From: Pseudomonas kairouanensis
GTDB lineage: Bacteria > Pseudomonadota > Gammaproteobacteria > Pseudomonadales > Pseudomonadaceae
NCBI RefSeq assembly: GCF_004682055.1
Contig: NZ_QUZU01000006.1
Coordinates: 124,001 to 188,000 of the forward strand
Length of the DNA: 64,000 bases
Direction: 5' to 3'
Position numbers and translations under genes: made by a program. This document shows, piece after piece, positions 26,873 to 34,354 of the stretch; the first letter of the stretch is position 1, and each line of letters opens with the position of its first letter. The notes under the pieces are model-generated. The model saw nothing but the letters and a program-made list of their open reading frames with translations, was not told the origin of the DNA and ran no database searches.

Positions 26873-27163
26873 GTCGGTTGTGTGCCAGGCACAACTGGCG
26901 GGTGAAACATCCGGTGTCGCACCCGCTGAAGTAACCATTTCCTATCCAGCTATTCGCCACATCCTCCTCCCCAGTACGCCAATGACATTCAAGCGTAGGA
27001 ATCGAGCTACCTGCTTATCAGAACCACCTGGCTTATTTAGTTTTTCAGATGCGCGTAGGTTCAGTGCCGACAGCCAGTACGGCCACTGTAATCGGACAAC
27101 GCGCACACGTATTTCGGCAGTGGCCTGACTCATCGATAAGTCCGTATTGATGGAGACCTAGCC

Positions 27164-27550
27164 ATGTCGCTCTCAAGCGCTGCGCCAGTCACCGCGTCAC
27201 TGATAGCCACGACCGAAACGATCTTGCATATCGCACCTGTGTCGAAACGCTGGAGGACCGATGCACCCAGCAACGTGGTATTTCTTCCCTCAACATTGAC
27301 CAAGCAAGCCCTGCTGATACAGATCGCACTCCTGCGTCCATCAGTGATCATTGTTGGGGATCAAGTCATCGATGCAGACATCATTGGCCAATGGCGGGTA
27401 TCTCACCCCTTCGCAGAACTGCGCTTGGTCCGCAGGGGCACAAGTCTGGATAGGGTGAGGCTGGACCTGTGCCGGTCCAACGACATTCGAGTGATCATAC
27501 GCCTGGGGTCAACGCGCCGCACGTCGCGGCTTACATCGCACATTGGCTGA
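27164..27550 (+). CDS. 2-hydroxyacid dehydrogenase-like N-terminal fragment, probably frameshifted
   Basis: As read the frame gives 128 residues. Residues about 58-110 (LRPSVIIVGDQVIDADII... ELRLVRRGTSLDRVRLDLCRSNDIRVI) follow the N-terminal substrate domain of D-3-phosphoglycerate dehydrogenase-like proteins. After RVIIRLG the frame loses similarity, while the next frame reads VNAPHVAAYIAHWLTQADG, as the family would continue (NAP-x-VAE-like). One extra G in the GGGG at 27505-27508 would join them and give a stop at 27583-27585 that overlaps the next GTG start. GGAGA lies upstream of the ATG. G+C is lower than in neighbours. Function is doubtful. Confidence 0.5.
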   Translation: MSLSSAAPVTASLIATTETILHIAPVSKRWRTDAPSNVVFLPSTLTKQALLIQIALLRPSVIIVGDQVIDADIIGQWRVSHPFAELRLVRRGTSLDRVRLDLCRSNDIRVIIRLGSTRRTSRLTSHIG

Positions 27551-27581
27551 CACAGGCCGATGGCTCCATACCCGGTGATGT

Positions 27582-28160
27582 GTGAGCGTGATGGCCTTGC
27601 ACGGTCTTGTGAGGCGCAAGCTCGCACAATCATTGACGATCCCCGCCCAGCCGGTAGATGCCGGGGCTGCGCGTGTGTCGGTTATCGGTAGAGGTATCAA
27701 CGGCCTGCTGCAGGCGGTGATGCTTCGTCTGGCGAATTATCAGGTTACGGTGTACGGAGGAAACCAGGAGAACGATGGCACCAGTCACAACTGCGCCGAT
27801 CAGTATTTGGCCATTGAGTGCAATCGTGCAGGTATCACGTTGTTTGAAAAACTCATTGCCGATAATCAATCGTTGGCAATGGACACTGCCCATCTAATGA
27901 ATGAACTGGAGGCGCTTTTGCAGCGCTCCGGTGTGGAGTTCGTATCCGCGCCTCTGAGCCTGGCCAAAATTGCTGAGCTGAGTAGAGAGCACTGCGTCGT
28001 TACTGCGACGCGAGGGGAGAACGGGCATTCGATTGTTTATTGCGGTGCTTATCATCGAATTGCGACCGACGAAACTTATTGCGCAAGTGCAACGCGGGCC
28101 TTGGTGTGGGCATGTTTGGTACAGGAAGTTATCCAGGCCAAGCTCAAACATGAAAGTTGA
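27582..28160 (+). CDS. Rossmann-type nucleotide-binding protein fragment (dehydrogenase or FAD-like), unknown function
   Basis: The frame gives up to 192 residues; GTG 27582 or ATG 27591 could start it. RVSVIGRGINGLLQAVMLRLANYQVTVYGG (about residues 31-60) is a GxGxxG beta-alpha-beta nucleotide-binding fold. The rest contains a helical stretch and LLQRSGVEFVSAPLSL...VVTATRGENG, similar in pattern to DAO-type FAD enzymes, but the protein is far shorter than any of these. It may be the second half of a decayed dehydrogenase, or a small FAD-fold protein coupled to the preceding frame. Lower G+C than the flanks suggests transfer. Confidence 0.5.
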   Translation: MSVMALHGLVRRKLAQSLTIPAQPVDAGAARVSVIGRGINGLLQAVMLRLANYQVTVYGGNQENDGTSHNCADQYLAIECNRAGITLFEKLIADNQSLAMDTAHLMNELEALLQRSGVEFVSAPLSLAKIAELSREHCVVTATRGENGHSIVYCGAYHRIATDETYCASATRALVWACLVQEVIQAKLKHES

Positions 28161-28165
28161 ATAAC

Positions 28166-28199
28166 AAAAAAACGGGCACGACATCCGACGTCGTGCCCG
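28166..28199 (-). terminator. intrinsic terminator of the gbu transport operon
   Basis: On the minus strand CGGGCACGAC and GTCGTGCCCG form a 10-bp stem followed by seven T. It lies 30 bp after the symporter stop and could also end the plus-strand frame at 28160 as a hairpin. Confidence 0.88.
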
Positions 28200-28230
28200 C
28201 TGAAGAAACCGCTCTAAATGCCCTTACACA

Positions 28231-29613
28231 TCACACCGCCCGAGCTGCCACCGCCGCAGGCTTTCGCGACAACAAACTCACCAGCACAAAACTCACCAAC
28301 CCCACCGTCAGGCTGTAGTAGATCGGCGTGTTCGCATCCAGCCCATCCTTGAACATGAACACCAGCGCCGTCACAAAGCCCAGTGTCATCGACGTAATCG
28401 CCCCGGATGTGGTTGCACGCTTCCAGAAGATCGCACCGATCAGCGGGATCAACATGCCGCCTACCAGCAGGTTGTACGCCAGCGTCAGGGCACTGATCAC
28501 GTCGTTGACCACCAGCGCGATGCCCAGCACGGCAATCCCGGTCAACATTGTGAACAGGCGGTTGATCGCCAGGCTCGACTGTTTACCGCCACGCAAACGC
28601 GGCAGCAGGTCTTCGGTCAGCACGGTGGAGGCTGCCAGCAAGCCGGCACTGGCGGTGGACATCATTGCGGCCAGTGCAGCGGCGATCACCAGGCCACGGA
28701 TGCCATCTGGCAGCGAGGCTTTGACGATGGCGGCGAAGGCGTTGTTGACGTTGTCCAGGTCCGGGATCAGCACATGGGCGGCCATACCGATCAACGCACA
28801 GGCCAGGCCGTAGAGGATGCAGTAGAAGCCAGCGAAAGTGCCTGCGTACTTGGCGACCTTTTCGTCACGGGCGGTGAACACCCGTTGCCAGATGTCCTGG
28901 CCGATCAGGATGCCGAAAAAGTAGATCATGAAGTAGGTGATGATCGTGTCCCAGCCAATCGCGGTGAAGCTGAAACTCGACGCCGGCAGCTTGGCCACCA
29001 GTTCGTCCCAGCCGCCAACGCGGTATAGGCAGATTGGCAGCAGGATAAACATCAGGCCGACAGTCTTGATCACGAATTGCACGATGTCGGTGAGGGTCAG
29101 CGACCACATGCCGCCGATGGTCGAATACACCACCACCACGCCACCGCCCAACAGCACCGAGATCCAGAACGGCAGGCCGAACAGCACTTGCAGCACCGTG
29201 CCGATGGCCAGGATCGAGGTGACGCCGATCATCAGCGCGTAGGCCAGCATGATCACCGCGCTGGCCTGGCGGGCCATGGGGTTGTAGCGTTTTTCCAGCA
29301 CCTGGGTGACGGTGAAGATCTTTAGCTTGAGCAACGGCTTGGCCAGGAACAGGTTCAGCGCAATGATCCCCATGCCCAGCGCGGCGCACAGCCAGAAGCC
29401 GGAGATGCCATGTACATAACCCAAGCGCACGGTACCGACGGTGGAGGCACCGCCCAAGACCGTGGCGGCCATGGTGCCCATGTACAGCGACGGCCCGAGG
29501 TTGCGACCGGCCACCAAATAGTCTTCGTGGGTCTTGGCACGGCGCATGCCGTAGTAACCGAGCACCAGCATGCCAGCGGCGTAGATGAGTACGACGAATA
29601 AATCCAAAGCCAT
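28231..29613 (-). CDS. sodium:solute symporter of the guanidinobutyrate cluster
   Basis: The 460-residue inner-membrane protein has about thirteen helices. AGRNLGPSLYMGTMAATVLGGASTVG is the SSSF family signature, and GGMWSLTLTDIVQFVIKTVG agrees. In P. aeruginosa an SSSF gene (PA1418) occupies the same place in the gbuA cluster, so uptake of 4-guanidinobutyrate or a related guanidino compound with sodium is the best inference. It is the last gene of the minus-strand operon, 24 bp after the NCS1 permease. Confidence 0.85.
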   Translation of the reverse strand: MALDLFVVLIYAAGMLVLGYYGMRRAKTHEDYLVAGRNLGPSLYMGTMAATVLGGASTVGTVRLGYVHGISGFWLCAALGMGIIALNLFLAKPLLKLKIFTVTQVLEKRYNPMARQASAVIMLAYALMIGVTSILAIGTVLQVLFGLPFWISVLLGGGVVVVYSTIGGMWSLTLTDIVQFVIKTVGLMFILLPICLYRVGGWDELVAKLPASSFSFTAIGWDTIITYFMIYFFGILIGQDIWQRVFTARDEKVAKYAGTFAGFYCILYGLACALIGMAAHVLIPDLDNVNNAFAAIVKASLPDGIRGLVIAAALAAMMSTASAGLLAASTVLTEDLLPRLRGGKQSSLAINRLFTMLTGIAVLGIALVVNDVISALTLAYNLLVGGMLIPLIGAIFWKRATTSGAITSMTLGFVTALVFMFKDGLDANTPIYYSLTVGLVSFVLVSLLSRKPAAVAARAV

Positions 29614-29637
29614 GACGGCGGTTCTCCGATTATTTTT

Positions 29638-31146
29638 TTAGGTAGGGGAGTGGGCTGTGGTAAGTGCACTGCCTGTGGCAAGGGAGCTGGCTCCCGCGGG
29701 CCCATACACCGCAGCCGGCTCAGGAAAAACGCGCAGCAAGGTCAGGTAAACCACCGACGCCAACCCCAGCGTCACCGGCAAACTGATATCAATGCCATCG
29801 GCCAGATTGCCCAAGGGCCCGACAAACTGCCCCGGCAAGTTGACGAAGCACAGCCCCACCAACGCGCTCGGAATCCACGCTCCCAGCCCACGCCAATTCC
29901 AGCCATGGCTGAACCAGTAGCGGCCGCCGGTTTCTCCACGGGTGAACACCTGCAAGTCATCCGGGCAGTAGAAGCCGCGACGCACGATCAGGCCGATGAT
30001 CATCATCACCATCCACGGCGTGGTGCAGGTGATGATCAGCACGGCGAAGGTCGACACGCTCTGCACCAGGTTGGCGGCGAAACGTCCGATAAAGATGAAG
30101 GCAATCGACATCACCCCGATCAGCAAGGTGGCCTTGACCCGCGACAGCAGGCGCGGGAACACGCTGGACATGTCCAACCCCGTGCCATACAGCGAGGTGG
30201 TGCCGGTGGACATGCCGCCGATCACCGCAATCAGGCACACCGGCAGGAAGAACCAGGTCGGTGCTACCGCCAGCAAGCCGCCGACGTAGTTGTTGGCCGC
30301 GATGTAGTCCGGTGCCTTGATCGCTACGATGGTCGCGGTGGCCAGGCCGAACAGGAACGGGATCAACGTGGCGATTTGCGCCAAGACCACCGCCAGCATG
30401 ATGCGCATTTTCGGCGTCTCACGCGGGATGTAGCGCGACCAGTCACCCAGGAACGCACCGAAGGAAATCGGGTTGCTCATGGCCACTAGCGCAGCGCCAA
30501 TGAAGGCAGCCCAGAAGCCGGTCTGGCCCATTGCGACAGTGCCTGCAAAGTGGCTGTCGAAGGCTGGCGCAAAGGCAAAGATCCCCAACAGGAACAGCAG
30601 ACTCGCCGCCCATACCGCAATGCGGTTGACCCACAGCATGAAGCGAAAGCCGTAGATGCACACGGTCAGTACCAGGATCGCGAACACGCCGTAGGCCAAG
30701 CCCAGGGTCAGGTCGGTTTCCGGCAGGCCCACCAGACGTTTCGCACCGCCCACCAGTGCATCGCCTGAACTCCACACCGACAGTGAGAAGAAGGCAATCG
30801 CCGTCAGTAGCGACAGAAACGAGCCGACAATCCGCCCGTGCACGCCAAAGTGCGCACCGGAAGACACAGCGTTATTGGTGCCATTGATCGGTCCGAACAG
30901 GCCCATGGGCGCCAGGATCAGCGCACCCACCAGCACGCCCAGCACAATCGCCCAGGCACCGGCCTGGAACGACAAGCCAAACAGCACGGGAAAGGAACCC
31001 AGCACGGCGGTGGCAAAGGTATTGGCACCGCCGAAGATCAGTCGGAACAGATCCTTGGGGCCGGCGGTACGTTCATGGTCCGGGATCTGTTCGACCCCGT
31101 TGGTTTCTATCTTGCGAATACGTTTATCGTTGTTTTTATTATTCAT
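29638..31146 (-). CDS. NCS1/cytosine-permease-family transporter with REP-derived tail
   Basis: The protein has 502 residues and about twelve helices. A cytoplasmic N-terminus (NGVEQIPDHERTAGPKDLFRLIFGGANTFATAVLG) precedes the membrane core typical of the cytosine permease branch of NCS1. It matches the position of PA1419 in the P. aeruginosa gbu cluster. The last residues (VYGPAGASSLATGSALTTAHSPT) are partly encoded by a REP-like sequence at 29674-29704, so the C-terminus is probably not the ancestral one. The substrate is unproven. Confidence 0.82.
   Translation of the reverse strand: MNNKNNDKRIRKIETNGVEQIPDHERTAGPKDLFRLIFGGANTFATAVLGSFPVLFGLSFQAGAWAIVLGVLVGALILAPMGLFGPINGTNNAVSSGAHFGVHGRIVGSFLSLLTAIAFFSLSVWSSGDALVGGAKRLVGLPETDLTLGLAYGVFAILVLTVCIYGFRFMLWVNRIAVWAASLLFLLGIFAFAPAFDSHFAGTVAMGQTGFWAAFIGAALVAMSNPISFGAFLGDWSRYIPRETPKMRIMLAVVLAQIATLIPFLFGLATATIVAIKAPDYIAANNYVGGLLAVAPTWFFLPVCLIAVIGGMSTGTTSLYGTGLDMSSVFPRLLSRVKATLLIGVMSIAFIFIGRFAANLVQSVSTFAVLIITCTTPWMVMMIIGLIVRRGFYCPDDLQVFTRGETGGRYWFSHGWNWRGLGAWIPSALVGLCFVNLPGQFVGPLGNLADGIDISLPVTLGLASVVYLTLLRVFPEPAAVYGPAGASSLATGSALTTAHSPT
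29674..29704. repeat. REP-like sequence inside a coding region
   Basis: TGTGGCAAGGGAGCTGGCTC followed by CCGCGGG carries the GGGAGC-TG-GCTCCC hairpin core and TGTGGC head of a common P. fluorescens REP class. It lies within the last codons of the NCS1 permease gene. Confidence 0.55.
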
Positions 31147-31167
31147 GATCAGCTCCGATCACATTGG

Positions 31168-31590
31168 CTAAGGGGGCGGCAGCCCTTCCGGCATAGCGGA
31201 CAAATGTTCGTGACAGGCCAGCCACAGGCCTTCTTTTTGTTGTGTGCCAGATCCTTGTCGTTTGAAGACAATGGTCTCGCGTTCCTGGCTAAAGAATTGC
31301 TCCCCGTTCATGCGCAGCTCGGTGGCCACGTCATGAATAAAAATCGCCACGTCGCCTTGCAGGCTGACGAAGCCATTGCTCGATGTGCAGGACAGCACCT
31401 CGAACCCCTGGTCCTCGCGCCAGCTGTCCCACAACGCCTGGTAGGCATCGCGACTGAGCAGCGGCTGGGGGAGGGTGTAGAACACAAAGCTGGCGTCGGC
31501 CGTGAACGCGCCGAAGTAGGCGGCGCGGTCATTGCGGGCGAAGGCTGCCACCAGGTCGGCGGCGGCTTGCAGAACCGGCTGCGCGCTCAT
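31168..31590 (-). CDS. NTF2-like (SnoaL/DUF4440-type) protein
   Basis: The protein has 140 residues. The start MSAQPVLQAAADLVAAFARNDRAAYFGAFTADASFVFYT is typical of the NTF2-like fold with its cone-shaped pocket, and no signal peptide is present. The position equals that of PA1420 in the gbu cluster. Its ATG shares one base with the end of gbuA (stop at 31590), indicating translational coupling. A role in guanidinobutyrate use is inferred only from this context. Confidence 0.75.
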   Translation of the reverse strand: MSAQPVLQAAADLVAAFARNDRAAYFGAFTADASFVFYTLPQPLLSRDAYQALWDSWREDQGFEVLSCTSSNGFVSLQGDVAIFIHDVATELRMNGEQFFSQERETIVFKRQGSGTQQKEGLWLACHEHLSAMPEGLPPP

Positions 31591-32540
31591 CAGCGATGCG
31601 CCACGCCAGGCAGTACGCAAAGCATTTCGTACAGCAGGTTGGCGCCCAGCAGCGAGGTGTTGCCGGTGGTGTCGTAGGGCGGCGAAACTTCTACCAAATC
31701 GCAACCAACCAGGTCCAGGCCCTGGCAACCACGGATGATCTCGATGGCCTGGATGGTGGTGAGGCCGCCGATTTCCGGAGTGCCGGTGCCCGGTGCCCAG
31801 GCCGGGTCGATGCCGTCGATGTCAAAGCTCAGGTATACCGGGCCGTTGCCGACCTTTTCACGCACTTCGGCCATCAATGGCGCGAGGGAGTGGTGCCAGC
31901 ATTCTTCGGCCTGGACTACACGGAACCCCTGTTTGCGGCTCCAGTTGAAGTCTTCGGCGGTGTAGCCCTGGGCGCGCAGCCCGATCTGCACCACACGGTC
32001 GCAGTCCAGCAGGCCTTCTTCCACCGCACGGCGGAAGGTAGTGCCGTGGGCGATTTTCTCGCCGAACATATGGTCGTTCACATCGGCGTGGGCATCGATG
32101 TGCACCAGGCCAACCTTGCCGTGTTTTTTGTGGATGGCGCGCAGGATCGGCAGGGTGATGGTGTGGTCGCCGCCCAGGGTCATGGGGATCACATCGTGTT
32201 CGAGGATCTCGTCGTAGGCCTCTTCGATGATGCGCACCGCGTCCAGCAGGTTGAACGTGTTGATCGCCACGTCGCCGATGTCGGCCACCGAGAGTGAGTC
32301 GAACGGTGCGGCGCCGGTGGCCATGTTGTAGGGGCGGATCATCACCGACTCGGCGCGGATTTCACGGGGCCCGAAACGGGTGCCGGCGCGCAGCGAGGTG
32401 CCGATGTCCAGGGGCACGCCGACAAAGGCGGCGTCCAGGCCCTTGGCGGTTTGCAGGTGGGGGAGTCGCATCATGGTGGCGATGCCGGCAAAGCGCGGCA
32501 TTTCGTTGCCGCCCAGTGGTTGGTGAAAAATCTTGTCCAC
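31590..32540 (-). CDS. gbuA: guanidinobutyrase
   Basis: The 316-residue protein belongs to the ureohydrolase family. The binuclear manganese ligands are GGDHT (residues 123-127), DAHAD (149-153) and SFDIDGIDP (238-246). It hydrolyses 4-guanidinobutyrate to GABA and urea; agmatinase or guanidinopropionase are close alternatives. GbuA is preferred because the flanks repeat PA1418-PA1422 of P. aeruginosa: symporter, NCS1 permease, NTF2-like protein and a divergent LysR gene. P. aeruginosa GbuA has 319 residues. It is probably induced through GbuR. Confidence 0.88.
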   Translation of the reverse strand: MDKIFHQPLGGNEMPRFAGIATMMRLPHLQTAKGLDAAFVGVPLDIGTSLRAGTRFGPREIRAESVMIRPYNMATGAAPFDSLSVADIGDVAINTFNLLDAVRIIEEAYDEILEHDVIPMTLGGDHTITLPILRAIHKKHGKVGLVHIDAHADVNDHMFGEKIAHGTTFRRAVEEGLLDCDRVVQIGLRAQGYTAEDFNWSRKQGFRVVQAEECWHHSLAPLMAEVREKVGNGPVYLSFDIDGIDPAWAPGTGTPEIGGLTTIQAIEIIRGCQGLDLVGCDLVEVSPPYDTTGNTSLLGANLLYEMLCVLPGVAHR

Positions 32541-32673
32541 GGGAGTGCCTCATCGTTGTTTTGTTTGTTAGGGGCCGATTCTGCGAAATGTGTGGAAACG
32601 AAAGAATCGGCAGGGGCAAATACTTAGTTCAGATTTTTCTAAACTAATGCCTGGGGTAAACTCCCCAATCCTT

Positions 32674-32771
32674 GTAGGAGCGAGCTTGCTCGCGAAAAAC
32701 CTGAGAGTGCCGCGTTCCTCCAGGTTTCCTGCGTGATCGTTGACGATCTTCGCGAGCAAGCTCGCTCCTAC
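32674..32771. repeat. REPIN in the gbuA-gbuR divergent region
   Basis: GTAGGAGCGAGCTTGCTCGC and the reverse complement ending CTCGCTCCTAC flank about 55 bp. The element ends 18 bp before the gbuR start codon and occupies much of the 249-bp promoter region. Confidence 0.9.
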
Positions 32772-32789
32772 AGTTAGTGTGGAAATCTT

Positions 32790-33683
32790 ATGGCCAACGC
32801 CTTGCCCGACCTGAAACTCCTGCGCATCTTCGTCAGCGTCGTGCGTCACCAGGGGTTCGCCAACGCCCAGCACGAACTCAACCTGTCCACCTCGGCTATC
32901 AGCACTTATATGAGCCAGTTGGAATCGGCGTTGGGCCTGGTGCTGTGCCATCGCGGGCGTGGCGGGTTCAGCCTGACCAGCAAGGGCGAGTTGTTTTATC
33001 AGGAAACCCTGCGCCTGTTGGGCGAACTGGAAGGCTTCGAGCAATACGCGGCCGCGTTGAAGGGCGAGCTGCGCGGCACCCTGAAACTCGGCGTGCTCGA
33101 TTCCACCGTCAGCGACAAGGCCCTGCCATTCGCCGAAGTCATCGGCGCCTACAGCCTGGAACACCCGGCGGTACACCTGCATTTGTCGGTGATGAGCCCT
33201 TACGAGTTGCAACTGGGCGTTCAGGACAACCGCCTGGACCTGGCCATCGGTGCCTTTTCCAACCGCATGAGCGGGTTGATCTACATGCCGCTGTATCGCG
33301 AACAGCACTGGCTGTATTGCAGCACCCGCCACCCGTTGTTCAACGAGCGGCGCATTCCCGAACAAGTCATCACCCAGCAACGCATGGTGGGCCGTGGCTA
33401 TTGGAGCCAGGCGGAACTGGCGCGCCACGGTTTCAAGCACAGCGCGGCCACGGTGGAAAGCATGGAGGCCCAACTGATTCTGGTGCTGTCTGGCGCCTAT
33501 ATCGGCTACCTGCCGGAACACTACGCCCAGGCCTGGGCCGACAAGGGTGATTTGCGCGTGCTGCTGCCGGCAACCTTTGGCTACCAGGCGCCGTTCTCGA
33601 TGATCATGCGCCGTGGTCGCAGCCGCGAGCCGTTGATCCAGACCTTTCGTGACTTGCTCAAAACCCAGCTCAACCAGGCCTGA
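32790..33683 (+). CDS. gbuR: LysR-family regulator of guanidinobutyrate use
   Basis: The 297-residue protein has an N-terminal helix-turn-helix (HQGFANAQHELNLSTSAISTYMSQLESALG) and a LysR effector domain (KGELRGTLKLGVLDSTVSDKAL...). Divergent placement from gbuA matches gbuR (PA1422), an activator responding to 4-guanidinobutyrate in P. aeruginosa. The start codon is only 18 bp from a REPIN. The DTW-domain gene follows seven bases later. Confidence 0.82.
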   Translation: MANALPDLKLLRIFVSVVRHQGFANAQHELNLSTSAISTYMSQLESALGLVLCHRGRGGFSLTSKGELFYQETLRLLGELEGFEQYAAALKGELRGTLKLGVLDSTVSDKALPFAEVIGAYSLEHPAVHLHLSVMSPYELQLGVQDNRLDLAIGAFSNRMSGLIYMPLYREQHWLYCSTRHPLFNERRIPEQVITQQRMVGRGYWSQAELARHGFKHSAATVESMEAQLILVLSGAYIGYLPEHYAQAWADKGDLRVLLPATFGYQAPFSMIMRRGRSREPLIQTFRDLLKTQLNQA

Positions 33684-33689
33684 TAAACC

Positions 33690-34280
33690 ATGTCCAGACC
33701 CCAGTGTTCCCGTTGCCTCAGGCCTGTCACCCATTGCCTGTGCCCTTTGATCCCCAGCCTTCACAGCCGCACCCGCATATTGCTGCTGCAACATCCGAGT
33801 GAGGTCAACCATGCACTCAATACCGCGCGGTTGGCGGCGTTGGGGTTGAACAATGCGCAACTGGTGGTGGGCGAGGTGTTTGAGGAGTTGGCGACGTTAC
33901 TGAACGTGCCGGGCTATCAGGCGCGGTTGTTGTTTCCGGCGGACGATGCGCAGACGCTGCAGGCCTATGAGCCCCAGGATCAGCCCTTGCTGCTGGTGGT
34001 GCCGGATGGTACGTGGCGCAAGGCGCGCAAGATGCTGCACCTCAACCCGTTGTTGGCGGCGTTGCCTCGGGTGACCTTGCCCGAGGGCGCAGTTTCGCGC
34101 TACCGGCTGCGCAAGGCTCCGGCGCCGGGTGCGTTATCGACGGTGGAAGCGATCGTTCAGGCCTTGCAGGCGCTAGAGGCGCCGACGTCTTTCGAGGCGT
34201 TGCTCAACCCATTTGACGCGCTGATCGAAGGGCAGATTGCCGCAATGGGCCCCGGTGTTTTCGAAAAAAACCACGGCTGA
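33690..34280 (+). CDS. DTW-domain tRNA-uridine aminocarboxypropyltransferase
   Basis: The protein has 196 residues. A four-Cys N-terminus (C6, C9, C16, C18) is followed by the DTW core: LLLVVPDGTWRKARKML carries the D-x-T-W motif and GALSTVEAIVQAL is the second signature. E. coli TapT (YfiP) of this family adds acp groups from SAM to U47 of tRNA. The cytosolic enzyme probably does the same here. It is seven bases downstream of gbuR, likely cotranscribed but functionally unrelated. Confidence 0.88.
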   Translation: MSRPQCSRCLRPVTHCLCPLIPSLHSRTRILLLQHPSEVNHALNTARLAALGLNNAQLVVGEVFEELATLLNVPGYQARLLFPADDAQTLQAYEPQDQPLLLVVPDGTWRKARKMLHLNPLLAALPRVTLPEGAVSRYRLRKAPAPGALSTVEAIVQALQALEAPTSFEALLNPFDALIEGQIAAMGPGVFEKNHG

Positions 34281-34354
34281 ACCCTGGTACTACATAGCTA
34301 CCGAAGCGGCTGGCGGCGATTGGATAGGCTGAGCTTTTTTCTGGGAGCAGAAAA

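Noticed and set aside
26942..27133. A 63-residue minus-strand frame before the dehydrogenase-like fragment
   Set aside because: No ribosome site or family resemblance was found; the length is within chance for this composition.
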